Assembly (NCBI GenBank): GCA_017514805.1
Contig: JAFWIP010000003.1
Location: forward strand, 1 to 46,393
Length of the DNA stretch: 46,393 nt
Reading direction: 5' to 3'
Source of the DNA: Candidatus Saccharimonadota bacterium
GTDB taxonomy: Bacteria > Patescibacteriota > Saccharimonadia > Saccharimonadales > Saccharimonadaceae
Notes under the pieces: model-generated
Seen by the model: the letters and a program-made list of their open reading frames with translations, nothing else
Databases searched by the model: none
What the model was told of the DNA's origin: nothing
In this document: in pieces, positions 34,689 to 42,706 of the stretch
Layout of the letters: every line of letters begins with the position of its first letter
How positions within the stretch are numbered: the first letter of the stretch is position 1
Translations under genes and position numbers: made by a program

Positions 34689-35908
34689 GTATTCTTCTTG
34701 GTAAAACCGTTCAGAAAATCTCTCGCGTTCGCGGTAATGGCGGATCCGCTTTGCCGGGCCTCGTCATCGAACGAACGAATCCAAATTTTATCAAGAAAGT
34801 ACTAGAAAAATTACCATACGGCGTCGTCGTTATTTCTGGCACTAATGGCAAAACCACGACAACCAAAATGGTTACCGAGCTCTTCGAAAGCCAAGGCTTA
34901 AAAGTCTTCACTAATGAAACCGGGAGCAACTTTGTCCGCGGCGTTATCTCAGCAATTCTCAAAAAGATCAAGATTAGCGGCAAATTTAATTATGATATCG
35001 CCGTCCTCGAACTCGATGAAGCGCACGCCGTAAAATTCAGCGAAGTAGCGCCAATCGACTATGCGCTAATACTTAACGTTCAGCGCGACCAGCTTGATCG
35101 CTTTGGTGAAATTGACCATACTGCCGCCTATCTACAAAAAGTCGCCACAGCCACGAGAAAAACTGTCGTATTGAACCGCGAAGATCCACGCGTGAGCAAA
35201 ATCACGGCCAAAAATACCGTCTTCTTCGGCCTTTCAGACGCGCTGGTTAAAAAGTTCCCATCAGACGACGACCTATTAAGCCACAACAAGACAAAGGCAT
35301 CGAGCAAGAAAGCGCTCGTTACGCTCGAAAAACTAGGCGACAAAGCGTCCTACTCAATCGACGGCAATAATTATACGACAAATCTCAAAGTAAAGGGCGT
35401 CTACAATGCTTATAACGCCGCAGGCGCACTTGCCGTCGTTAAGACAGTTCTGCCAGACAGAAACACTGACGAATTAATCCAGTCGCTTGCAAATATTGAG
35501 TCCGCATTTGGACGCGGCGAAGTATTTACGATCAATGGCTGCGAAGTCGAATTGTTGCTTGTCAAAAATCCAAGCGCCTTCCAACTGAGCCTCGCTTCCT
35601 TTGTAGACGACAAACATGAATACATGATCGCAATTAACGATGCAATCGCAGACGGCCGCGATGTGTCATGGCTCTGGAACGTCGATTTCCATTCATTACC
35701 AATAATCAAAATGTGTTCCGGCACACGCGCCACAGACATGGCCCTGCGATTAAAATACGACGACATTAAGACCGCAGCTTGCATCGAAGACCTAAAGCAA
35801 GCGGTCACAAAATTCACATCGTCCAGCAAGCAACCAAAACGCATCTTCGCTACCTATACGGCCATGCTAGAAATTCGTAAAATAATTTCCGGAAAGAGTC
35901 TCGTATGA
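34676..35908 (+). CDS. murT: Lipid II isoglutaminyl synthase, MurT-like ligase subunit
   Basis: The protein has 410 residues. It has the Mur ligase P-loop SGTNGKTTTTKM, NETGSNFVRG, VLELDEAHA and a C-terminal DUF1727 domain (about 285-405). With GatD it amidates the D-Glu of lipid II. The Cys4 zinc ribbon known in Staphylococcus MurT is absent: the region from DDDLLSHNKTK to SIDGNNY has no Cys at all. The gene overlaps the ABC permease upstream and gatD downstream. Confidence 0.92.
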   Translation: MEKVSILLGKTVQKISRVRGNGGSALPGLVIERTNPNFIKKVLEKLPYGVVVISGTNGKTTTTKMVTELFESQGLKVFTNETGSNFVRGVISAILKKIKISGKFNYDIAVLELDEAHAVKFSEVAPIDYALILNVQRDQLDRFGEIDHTAAYLQKVATATRKTVVLNREDPRVSKITAKNTVFFGLSDALVKKFPSDDDLLSHNKTKASSKKALVTLEKLGDKASYSIDGNNYTTNLKVKGVYNAYNAAGALAVVKTVLPDRNTDELIQSLANIESAFGRGEVFTINGCEVELLLVKNPSAFQLSLASFVDDKHEYMIAINDAIADGRDVSWLWNVDFHSLPIIKMCSGTRATDMALRLKYDDIKTAACIEDLKQAVTKFTSSSKQPKRIFATYTAMLEIRKIISGKSLV

Positions 35909-36618
35909 AATTAAAAATCCTGCATCTATATCCAAATGAAATGAATCTCTATGGTGATCATGGCAACATTTTGACGCTCATTAAACGCTGCGAGTGGCGC
36001 GGCATTAAGACCGAGGTTATCGAACATGAACCAGGCGATCTGATTCCAGACGACATCGATATAATTTTCGGCGGCGGCGGCCAAGATTCAAACCAGAACA
36101 AAATCGAGAACGACCTGCGTAAAATCGCACCGAAACTAAAAGAGCTCGTCGAAAACGACACGCCAACGCTTGTCATTTGTGGTCTTTACCAGCTATTTGG
36201 CGACTTCTTCGAAACGTCCGAATCAGAAATTATCCAAGGCATTCATATTCTCGACATTACGACCAAAGCAGGCTCAAATCGATTAATCGGAAATGTCGTT
36301 ATTAATACGCCAGAATTCGGCGAAGTCGTCGGCTACGAAAACCACTCTGGCCTCACAAGGCTCGGCAAGAATTCCGTCGCATTTGGCACCATCGTTAAAG
36401 GCTATGGCAATAATGGCGAAGATATGACTGAAGGCGCAAAATACCGCAACTGTATTGGCACCTATCTACACGGTCCAGTCCTACCAAAGAATCCACGCAT
36501 CGCAGATTTCTTAATTAAAAAAGCACTCGAAAAACAGGGTAAAAACACCAAGCTCGAGCATCTCAACGATGCAATTGAAACGCGCGCCCACAAAGTCGCA
36601 GCCTCTCGTCCGCAATAG
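35905..36618 (+). CDS. gatD: Lipid II isoglutaminyl synthase, GatD amidotransferase subunit
   Basis: The protein has 237 residues. A class I glutamine amidotransferase: N-terminal LHLYPNEMNLYGDHGNI, IIFGGGGQD, the nucleophile Cys in LVICGLYQLFG, GYENHSGLT, and the catalytic His in YLHGPVLPKNP. It releases ammonia from glutamine for MurT. The four-base overlap with murT is typical of this pair. It shows that the cell amidates its peptidoglycan precursor or handles a host-derived one. Confidence 0.93.
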   Translation: MKLKILHLYPNEMNLYGDHGNILTLIKRCEWRGIKTEVIEHEPGDLIPDDIDIIFGGGGQDSNQNKIENDLRKIAPKLKELVENDTPTLVICGLYQLFGDFFETSESEIIQGIHILDITTKAGSNRLIGNVVINTPEFGEVVGYENHSGLTRLGKNSVAFGTIVKGYGNNGEDMTEGAKYRNCIGTYLHGPVLPKNPRIADFLIKKALEKQGKNTKLEHLNDAIETRAHKVAASRPQ

Positions 36619-36632
36619 TATATAATAAAACT

Positions 36633-37856
36633 ATGAAGGGAAAGAGAGTATTATTGGCAATTCTCGGTGTCGCCGCAATCGCGACTGTGACTTGCCTAGT
36701 TTTAGCTAGCAACACAAATACCCAAAACGAAACTGATAACCAAATTCAAACCGAGGAAACTCCTCCAGACCCGAAAATCACCCAATTTGATGCCAAATAT
36801 TTATTTGTCGGTACGACATTTTGGGGAAGAGATACCAATAAAAGCTCGCGCGATTCTGAGCTTGGCGTTACTTATCCATTCTCACAACTTAGCACGCTTG
36901 GACGAGAAAATTATCAGGCTTGGATTGGTGGCCTAGAATGCCCAGTTACTGATGCCGGACATAACTATGCCGAAGAGAGCAAGATTTTCAAATTTAACTG
37001 CGATCCAGATTACTTGCCAGAGGCAGCTAAATACTTTACTGCCTTTTTACTAGGGAATAATCATGCCGGCAACCAAGGCCTCGAAGGCATGCGCACCACC
37101 CGCAAATATCTCGAGCAAAACAATATTCAATATTTCGGCACACCAAAACGCACCGCCAACGACCGTAGCGATACTGAATTCGCCAACGACGAAGCAGACG
37201 CAAACAACTGCGGGGTTGTAGTCCTTCCAGTCAAAGCCACCTATGATAATAAAGAAGTAAAAGATCTTCAATTCCCATTCGGCTTCTGTAGTGCACACGG
37301 CGTCTATGGCGTTCCAGGCGATGATTTCCTCGAAAACATCAAAACCTATGCTGCAACCATTCCGACAATTGCCATGCCACACATGGGCACAGAATATCAA
37401 ACCGGCCACGACCAACTCCGCCAAAATATTTATCGCAAGATCATCGATCTTGGCGCAGAATCCGTCATCGCCGATCATCCACATACCGTTCAAGATTCTG
37501 AAGCATATAACGGTAAACTTATCGTCTACTCGCTCGGCAACTTCATGTTTGACCAGACCTTCAATGCAGAAGTGCCACGCAGCGCTGCAATAGAAGGCAA
37601 CGTCACGATTACTACCGACAGCGCCGACCTTGAGAAATGGAACGAACTCGGCGAATCCTGTCTAAAGAATAAAACAACCTGCTTCGAAAAAATAACCGAA
37701 GCTAAACTAACTAAGCCGACAATCAAGTGGAATTATGCTTACCACGCTACCACGAGTGCCGGCAATCGCATTACGCGTCTTGCCGACGAAGCAGACCAAT
37801 CTGCCATCGGCCAGCGTCTAAAATGGGACGCCACCGTCGCAGGTCTCGCACAATAA
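36633..37856 (+). CDS. CapA/PgsA-like calcineurin-fold protein, exported
   Basis: The protein has 407 residues. A signal or anchor segment (about 4-27) is followed by the CapA fold: LECPVTD, LLGNNHAGNQGLEG, IPTIAMPHMGTEYQ, VIADHPHTVQDSEAYNGKLIVYSLGNFMFDQ. Relatives take part in poly-gamma-glutamate capsule anchoring or act on surface polymers. Its metal-binding residues (Asn/His in GNNH, HxGxE, DHPH) look intact. It has its own leaderless promoter, TATAAT (36621-36626) six bases before the ATG, so it is not tied to gatD. Confidence 0.9.
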   Translation: MKGKRVLLAILGVAAIATVTCLVLASNTNTQNETDNQIQTEETPPDPKITQFDAKYLFVGTTFWGRDTNKSSRDSELGVTYPFSQLSTLGRENYQAWIGGLECPVTDAGHNYAEESKIFKFNCDPDYLPEAAKYFTAFLLGNNHAGNQGLEGMRTTRKYLEQNNIQYFGTPKRTANDRSDTEFANDEADANNCGVVVLPVKATYDNKEVKDLQFPFGFCSAHGVYGVPGDDFLENIKTYAATIPTIAMPHMGTEYQTGHDQLRQNIYRKIIDLGAESVIADHPHTVQDSEAYNGKLIVYSLGNFMFDQTFNAEVPRSAAIEGNVTITTDSADLEKWNELGESCLKNKTTCFEKITEAKLTKPTIKWNYAYHATTSAGNRITRLADEADQSAIGQRLKWDATVAGLAQ

Positions 37857-37868
37857 ACTAGCTATAAA

Positions 37869-37905
37869 AAAATCGCCGATTCATACAAACATCGGCGATT
37901 TTCGT
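37869..37905. terminator. Bidirectional terminator
   Basis: AATCGCCGAT, loop, ATCGGCGATT with A-run left and TTTTCGTTT right, between converging genes. Confidence 0.9.
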
Positions 37906-37946
37906 TTCTCATGCTTTTTATCCGTCTACAGTTTCTATCGAAGAAT

Positions 37947-38675
37947 CTACCAATTTTCGTAAGGATCGTAATTAATTGAAAAATCCCAATAATTACCATT
38001 TACGTCGTAGAAATGATTCTGCGAACCATCTCCGTAAAATGACTCAAAATTTGGCGGTAGAACTCGTCCAAAATTTGGACAGCCTTCGATTTTTTCAGTT
38101 GCCCATCGCGTAAGTACATCTTTAGCAATATCATAGTTAGTCTGCGAATAGGCTCTACCCGAATACCAGGCGTACTGGCCTGGCTGGGTTATAATGCCGC
38201 TTATAGATGCCGGCCCCCATCTGCCATTATCGAGGCGGTTAAGCACAGTCCATCCCACTGCTGCACGGCGATTTAATGGATAAACTGAATTTGCCTCAAT
38301 ATCAATCAACTGAGCGAGCATTATTATATCGGATTCAGAAAAGTAGGTTTCAAGCTTTGCCTCAAATTCCTCTTGCTCGGTCTGCGCTTCGGCAGCCTGC
38401 TGCTTTCCTTTTCTTTCTTCCTCGACGGCAGTATAGCAGACCACTAACGCTTTACTATCACTGTCGTCTTCGTCATCCCCAATAACATTCGCTTCCTTCA
38501 CCTCTTCTGGCTCATCTGCATAAACCGGTAAGTTAAATCCAGAAAATACTATTGCTGCTGATAATCCTGTTGCGAGAAAAACTCGCTTAAATCTACTTAT
38601 TAAAATAAGGCACCTCCTATTTTGGAGATAAAAAGCATGACAAGGTGCTTTATGCGTAAGATATCTAGTAATCAC
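37947..38675 (-). CDS. SleB-like cell wall hydrolase, exported
   Basis: The protein has 242 residues from GTG 38675, but the true start is uncertain. A signal peptide (IVFSGFNLPVYADEP), an acidic linker and a helical part precede the Hydrolase_2 domain (about 118-242): MLAQLIDIEANSVYPLNRRAAVGWTVLNR with the catalytic-type Glu, then SGIITQPGQYAWYSG. It should cut peptidoglycan. AGGAGG (38618-38613, minus) is inside the frame, followed six bases later by ATT (38606) and then ATA (38600), and the signal peptide fits a start there better than one at 38675. Confidence 0.85.
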   Translation of the reverse strand: MITRYLTHKAPCHAFYLQNRRCLILISRFKRVFLATGLSAAIVFSGFNLPVYADEPEEVKEANVIGDDEDDSDSKALVVCYTAVEEERKGKQQAAEAQTEQEEFEAKLETYFSESDIIMLAQLIDIEANSVYPLNRRAAVGWTVLNRLDNGRWGPASISGIITQPGQYAWYSGRAYSQTNYDIAKDVLTRWATEKIEGCPNFGRVLPPNFESFYGDGSQNHFYDVNGNYWDFSINYDPYENW

Positions 38676-38717
38676 GCACCATTTGTATATTATAGCACAC
38701 TATCGCGATTATGTCAA
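38600..38717 (-). promoter_or_regulatory. Promoter and SD-sequestering leader of the SleB-like gene
   Basis: TTGACA and TATAAT (38694-38689, minus) with extended TGC. The RBS AGGAGG (38618-38613) can pair with upstream CTCC (loop AAAATA) or, within AGGTGC, with GCACCT further upstream. An ATG at 38682, about seven bases from the -10 box, opens a five-codon frame (MVRDY). A translational switch is possible. Confidence 0.5.
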
Positions 38718-38738
38718 TAAGTGGTGTATAATATAGCT

Positions 38739-39509
38739 ATGACTATCGGCGAATGGCTGAGCGACACCAGTAAAACAATTGAACGACTTGATGCTGAATT
38801 GATTTTGCAGCACTTCTTAGAGGTCGATGATCGCAGCTATCTAGTAGCTCACGCTGAAGACGAGTTGTCGGATGCTAGCGCAATCGATGCCCAAGTCGCG
38901 CGCCGCGCCGAAGGCGAGCCTCTCGCCTACATTTTAGGCTACCGCGAATTCTACGGTCGCCGTTTCTTCGTAACTACGAACGTACTAATTCCGCGCCCAG
39001 AAACCGAAACAATCATCAATATCGTTAAAAGTATCGGCCCAGACAGAATACTCGACGTTGGTACCGGTTCCGGATGCATCGCCGTCACTCTTTCGCTCGA
39101 ACTCCCTAACGCCCACATCGACGCCGCTGATATATCCGAAGACGCGCTGCGCGTTGCGCAAAAGAACGCCGCACATCACGGCGCAAATATTGCTTTCCAC
39201 AAATCAGACCTGCTGTCAGATTTTCAGCCAGAGCCAAATACGCTCATCATAGCAAACTTGCCATATGTCGACGCTGACTGGCAATGGCTAGATCATAAAA
39301 CATTAGACTACGAGCCAGAGCTTGCACTATACGCAGAGCAGGGCGGTCTTTCGCTAATTTATAAACTAATCGACCAATATCCATTTAACGCTGCCGGGCT
39401 CATTCTTGAAGCTGACCCTAGCCAGCACCAAGCAATAATTGATTACGCCAAAGGTCATAACCTCAATCTTAAAGATCAACAAGGTTATATCTTATATCTT
39501 GCCAATTAG
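38739..39509 (+). CDS. prmC: Release factor glutamine methyltransferase
   Basis: The protein has 256 residues from the ATG at 38739. An N-terminal helical domain (RLDAELILQHFL, RRAEGEPLAYILGYREFYG, LIPRPETE) precedes the SAM fold with ILDVGTGSGCIAVTL. The catalytic motif reads NLPY, not the usual NPPY. It methylates the GGQ glutamine of RF1/RF2. TATAAT is exactly six bases before the ATG, and there is no Shine-Dalgarno site. Confidence 0.93.
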   Translation: MTIGEWLSDTSKTIERLDAELILQHFLEVDDRSYLVAHAEDELSDASAIDAQVARRAEGEPLAYILGYREFYGRRFFVTTNVLIPRPETETIINIVKSIGPDRILDVGTGSGCIAVTLSLELPNAHIDAADISEDALRVAQKNAAHHGANIAFHKSDLLSDFQPEPNTLIIANLPYVDADWQWLDHKTLDYEPELALYAEQGGLSLIYKLIDQYPFNAAGLILEADPSQHQAIIDYAKGHNLNLKDQQGYILYLAN

Positions 39510-39535
39510 CTTAAGCATAAGCTATTATATCCTTA

Positions 39536-40792
39536 ATGAATAAGATTAAGCTCTTAATCGGCATATTTGCTGCCGCATTACTTACCGCAATTGCACAACC
39601 AGTTTTTGCGCGCCAAGTCGTCGTTGAAGAAAATTCAGAAAGCATGATCATGCTCGACGTCGCTCGCCGATATTATCCCGTAGATGAAATTAAACAATAT
39701 ATCGACACACTCGCAATACACGAGAACTCCACATTACAGCTCCACTTTACCGACGATGAAAATGTCGGCATCGAGTGCACATATCTCGACCAGACCAAAG
39801 CTAATGCGACGGTCAGCGGGAATATTTATACGAATCCCGTCACAAATAAGCCGTTCTTGACTTACGAGCAAGTCACGGACCTAATGAATTATGCTGACAG
39901 CAAAAAGGTTCGCTTTGTTCCCGAAATAGATATTCCGGCGCACATGACAGGCTTCATTAATCTTGCAGAGCAAAAGTTCGGCTACGATTATGTTCACGAC
40001 TCAACCACCGGCATCGCCTGGAAGCAGGATACCGACCCAGGCAACGTCGACTTCCTTCATCAAAATGGCCACGATTTCATTATGGCGTTATATGACGAAT
40101 ATACAGAGTTCTTTAAGAGCCGCGAATATTTCCATATGGGCTTCGACGAATATACTCTGAGAAACGACGAGAAAATCGCCTTTGCAAACGAAATGTACGA
40201 TTATCTTGCTAATAAAGGCTACAAAGTACGCATGTGGAGTGACGCCGTCACGAGCGCTAATATTAATAGCCTAAATAATAATATCGAAATCATCTATTGG
40301 GGATGGTGGGATGACGCCGTAGCGTACGGATACGCAACCGTCCCGGAGTTCCAAGAAGCCGGCTTCAAAATCATCGTTACGAATCGCTGGTATTTATTCC
40401 TTGTTCCGTCCGTAGCCAATATGACACCAGAAAACAACGCCCATACAATTCGCGACATCAAAGAAAACTGGGAGCTAGAAAGCTGGAACTATAACTTCCC
40501 GAGCACGCTCAATAACCACGATAATATCCTTGGCGGCGCAATCTGTATTTGGGGAGAAAACTCCGCTGGCGTCACCGATCAGGCTATTCGCGAACAGGGA
40601 ACAGAAATGTATGAAGCGATGTTTAAGAAGCTCGACATTCACCGGCGCATTATCGACGCCCCAGACGAAGAAGAAACCTCAAACCCCCAAACCGAAGACA
40701 CGATCAAATATTATATTATCAGTGGCGCAGCCTGCGCAGTCGTATTAATAATCTGCGTCGTCGTAATTGTTATAAATAAAAAGAAGCAATAA
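39536..40792 (+). CDS. GH20-like beta-hexosaminidase with C-terminal membrane anchor
   Basis: The protein has 418 residues. A signal peptide (1-25, ending VFARQ) is followed directly by the GH20 barrel: MLDVARRYYP, LQLHFTDDEN, RFVPEIDIPAHM (about 126-137), the catalytic pair D204-E205 in FHMGFDEY, and IYWGWWDD. The usual N-terminal GH20b domain is missing. After a linker a membrane helix (about 391-413) and KKKQ tail hold it. It would remove GlcNAc or GalNAc outside the cell, from peptidoglycan fragments or host glycans. TATTAT (39523-39528) is seven bases before the ATG. Confidence 0.88.
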   Translation: MNKIKLLIGIFAAALLTAIAQPVFARQVVVEENSESMIMLDVARRYYPVDEIKQYIDTLAIHENSTLQLHFTDDENVGIECTYLDQTKANATVSGNIYTNPVTNKPFLTYEQVTDLMNYADSKKVRFVPEIDIPAHMTGFINLAEQKFGYDYVHDSTTGIAWKQDTDPGNVDFLHQNGHDFIMALYDEYTEFFKSREYFHMGFDEYTLRNDEKIAFANEMYDYLANKGYKVRMWSDAVTSANINSLNNNIEIIYWGWWDDAVAYGYATVPEFQEAGFKIIVTNRWYLFLVPSVANMTPENNAHTIRDIKENWELESWNYNFPSTLNNHDNILGGAICIWGENSAGVTDQAIREQGTEMYEAMFKKLDIHRRIIDAPDEEETSNPQTEDTIKYYIISGAACAVVLIICVVVIVINKKKQ

Positions 40793-40813
40793 AAAAACAC
40801 GCCTTTCGGCGTA
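40792..40813 (-). terminator. Terminator of tRNA-Ala
   Basis: On the minus strand ACGCC-GAAA-GGCGT followed by GTTTTTTT. The same hairpin follows the GH20 gene on the plus strand, but without a T-run. Confidence 0.75.
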
Positions 40814-40822
40814 ATCCTGTAA

Positions 40823-40899
40823 TGGTGGAGCGTAAGAGATTCAAACTCTTGACCTCCTGCTTGCAAAGCAGGCGCTCTAATCAGCTGAGCTAACGCCCC
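40823..40899 (-). tRNA. tRNA-Ala (TGC) with A19:U56
   Basis: A 77-base cloverleaf with encoded CCA. Acceptor GGGGCGT/ACGCTCC (with the G3:U70 pair that marks tRNA-Ala), anticodon loop TTTGCAA (TGC), T-arm AAGAG-TTTGAAT-CTCTT. The D-loop reads AGCTGATTA and the T-loop TTTGAAT: G19 is A and C56 is U, a matched change of a near-universal tertiary pair. A 5' leader hairpin and promoter lie upstream. Confidence 0.93.
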
Positions 40900-40909
40900 A
40901 TCACGTAAA

Positions 40910-40973
40910 GGAAGAAAGCGGGGGGGCGCTTTCTTCCAACACCAATATTATCACAAAAAATCAAAAATTGCAA
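40910..40973 (-). promoter_or_regulatory. tRNA-Ala promoter and leader hairpin
   Basis: Minus strand TTGCAA (40973-40968), 17 bases, TAATAT (40950-40945). The transcript begins close to a perfect 11-bp hairpin (40937-40910), GGAAGAAAGCG, a C-rich loop, CGCTTTCTTCC, then TTT before the tRNA. Confidence 0.65.
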
Positions 40974-40988
40974 CATTTGAAGCACGAG

Positions 40989-41020
40989 AAAAAATGCCCG
41001 GCGCTCATGACACCGGGCAT
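40989..41020 (-). terminator. Terminator of the 41073-41885 gene
   Basis: ATGCCCGG, loop, CCGGGCAT, then TTTTTT on the minus strand. Confidence 0.9.
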
Positions 41021-41072
41021 ATCTTCATAATCATGCCTTGCATTTGGATAAATATCAATAGTTAAGTTGCGT

Positions 41073-41885
41073 CTATATCGTATTTAGCGACAAGCCAACT
41101 ATTTTTAGTAATTCTTCTGGGTTACACTTTGATTTCTTATCAAAAGACCAACCATCTACCATAAAACTTGATGCGACCGCATCACGAAGAGCGCCGAATT
41201 GATCCTCATCATCAATCGCCACTCGGCCGTATTCTTCTGTACAATTGATATATTTTTCGTAGTCTTTATAGATTAGCCTAGAATAAAAAATCTCATCACG
41301 TATCTGTATTAAGTTCCATTCGAAGGTAATACTTCCTTGTATTACTACCAGAGGATCGGTATGTCTAAACTTTTTCATAACATTCTTAGCCGAACGTTCC
41401 TTACTGTTTAAAAGACTAGCATTCTCAAATCGAATCTTGTCTCTAGAGCCAATTAAATCACCGATGTAGCTATACCAGTGTTTCGTGCTTTTTAAGAAAT
41501 CTCTATTAGTCTTACCTAACGCTTTTAGAATGCTCTGAAAATCCGCATCATTAATATCGGCAATATCGCAAGCAATCTTATCTTCGTCAGCAGAAATAGC
41601 ATTCCATTCCTCAGCGTGAAGAAGCACAAAATCCTGAACTATAGCATTGAAAGTATCACGTTTTAATCCCTTGTCATCCGATGAAAAGACAGAATCAGTC
41701 TCCTCAGGCTCAAACTCCTCATCAGACATAACCTTAGGAATAGAGCCGCTAAACCGAGTTCTCTGAACGTAAATATTATTGTCTACATTAGCTACTCGCC
41801 AAAAATGCGATTCGTCATATCCGCAAACGACAACCGGACGAGCACCGACGTGATCTAACATAGCAACAATGGTCTTATTATCCAT
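41073..41885 (-). CDS. Orphan cytoplasmic protein
   Basis: The protein has 270 residues. GGGGG is eight bases before the ATG at 41885, and TAAAAT (41913-41908, minus) is a likely -10 box. The N-terminal part reads MLDHVGARPVVVCGYDESHFWRV; an acidic stretch follows (EEFEPEETDSVFSSDD, about 56-71). No signal peptide, membrane helix or known domain is seen. It has its own terminator. Confidence 0.6.
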   Translation of the reverse strand: MDNKTIVAMLDHVGARPVVVCGYDESHFWRVANVDNNIYVQRTRFSGSIPKVMSDEEFEPEETDSVFSSDDKGLKRDTFNAIVQDFVLLHAEEWNAISADEDKIACDIADINDADFQSILKALGKTNRDFLKSTKHWYSYIGDLIGSRDKIRFENASLLNSKERSAKNVMKKFRHTDPLVVIQGSITFEWNLIQIRDEIFYSRLIYKDYEKYINCTEEYGRVAIDDEDQFGALRDAVASSFMVDGWSFDKKSKCNPEELLKIVGLSLNTI

Positions 41886-41941
41886 TTAAAATACCCCCTA
41901 CATGATTATTTTAAGGTTCTCCAAATGCAAAAGCACAAAAA

Positions 41942-41965
41942 GGTAATATTAATATTACCAAAAAC
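41942..41965 (-). terminator. Perfect palindrome, probable weak terminator of the HlyIII gene
   Basis: GGTAATATTAATATTACC (41942-41959) is followed by TTTTT on the minus strand, just after the HlyIII gene. It is AT-rich, so an operator for the next gene is an alternative. Confidence 0.5.
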
Positions 41966-41967
41966 CC

Positions 41968-42645
41968 CTATAAAATGCAAAGGAGGATCATAATACCGTG
42001 GCAAATACTGCCGCCAAGCACGAGCAAATGAAAGATTGAGTGCATATATTTGAATTCGCGTTCGAGACCAAAGAATAATGCGCCAACCGTATACATTATT
42101 CCGCCCATGAACAGTAGCACTGTGCCGATTGCCGGCAATACCGACATTAAATCGGGTAGACATAGAATAATACACCAACCTAAACCTAGGTAACAAGCCA
42201 TTGAAAAGCTTGCATATTTCTTCAAATCAATCGCATTAAGCACTATACCAAGAATCGACGTCGCCCAAACTACGCCAAACATCACCCACGCAACCGCCGG
42301 CTCGGTTTTCATTAACGCAATCAACGTAACGGGAGTATAAGTACCGGCAATTAGCGCAAAAACAGAGCAATGATCAATAACCTGCATTACTTTCTTCGCA
42401 CGAAGCGAAGGCTTTAGTCCATGATAGATTGCTGAAATCGTAAATAGCAGCAACATTGAAATCGAAAAAGCCAGACCGGTCAATACGCCGGCCGCACCAT
42501 ATTCCTTTGCGCCGCGAATGATACAGAGCACAACAATCGGAACCGCGAAAGCTGCACCAACAATATGCGAGACCATATTAAATATCTCCTCACCACGCGT
42601 ATAGTCAGGCAGCGACTGCTTCGCCTCAACCTTCTTCTTCGTCAT
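41968..42645 (-). CDS. Hemolysin III / PAQR family membrane protein
   Basis: The protein has 225 residues and seven membrane helices. The family motifs are EEIFNMVSHIVGA, LLLFTISAIYHGL, QVIDHCSVFALIAGTYTPV and the C-terminal HSIFHLLVLGGSICH; their Ser, Asp and His residues form the metal-dependent hydrolase-like site of PAQR proteins. Physiological role is unclear in bacteria. TATAAT (42658-42653, minus) lies seven bases before the ATG, so the mRNA is probably leaderless. It diverges from the next gene. Confidence 0.93.
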   Translation of the reverse strand: MTKKKVEAKQSLPDYTRGEEIFNMVSHIVGAAFAVPIVVLCIIRGAKEYGAAGVLTGLAFSISMLLLFTISAIYHGLKPSLRAKKVMQVIDHCSVFALIAGTYTPVTLIALMKTEPAVAWVMFGVVWATSILGIVLNAIDLKKYASFSMACYLGLGWCIILCLPDLMSVLPAIGTVLLFMGGIMYTVGALFFGLEREFKYMHSIFHLLVLGGSICHGIMILLCIL

Positions 42646-42706
42646 TAATTACATTATACCGCAAATACTTAATGCTGAAATGTGGCGATTGTTGTAAAAT
42701 AAAAGT

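Noticed and set aside
37050-37493. Minus-strand frame of 147 residues
   Set aside because: It is the antisense shadow of the CapA-like gene, Cys/Phe-rich and without a start signal.
41942-41959. Palindrome as transposon or recombinase site
   Set aside because: It has a T-run on the minus strand right after the HlyIII stop codon, and no repeat copy or mobile gene is nearby.
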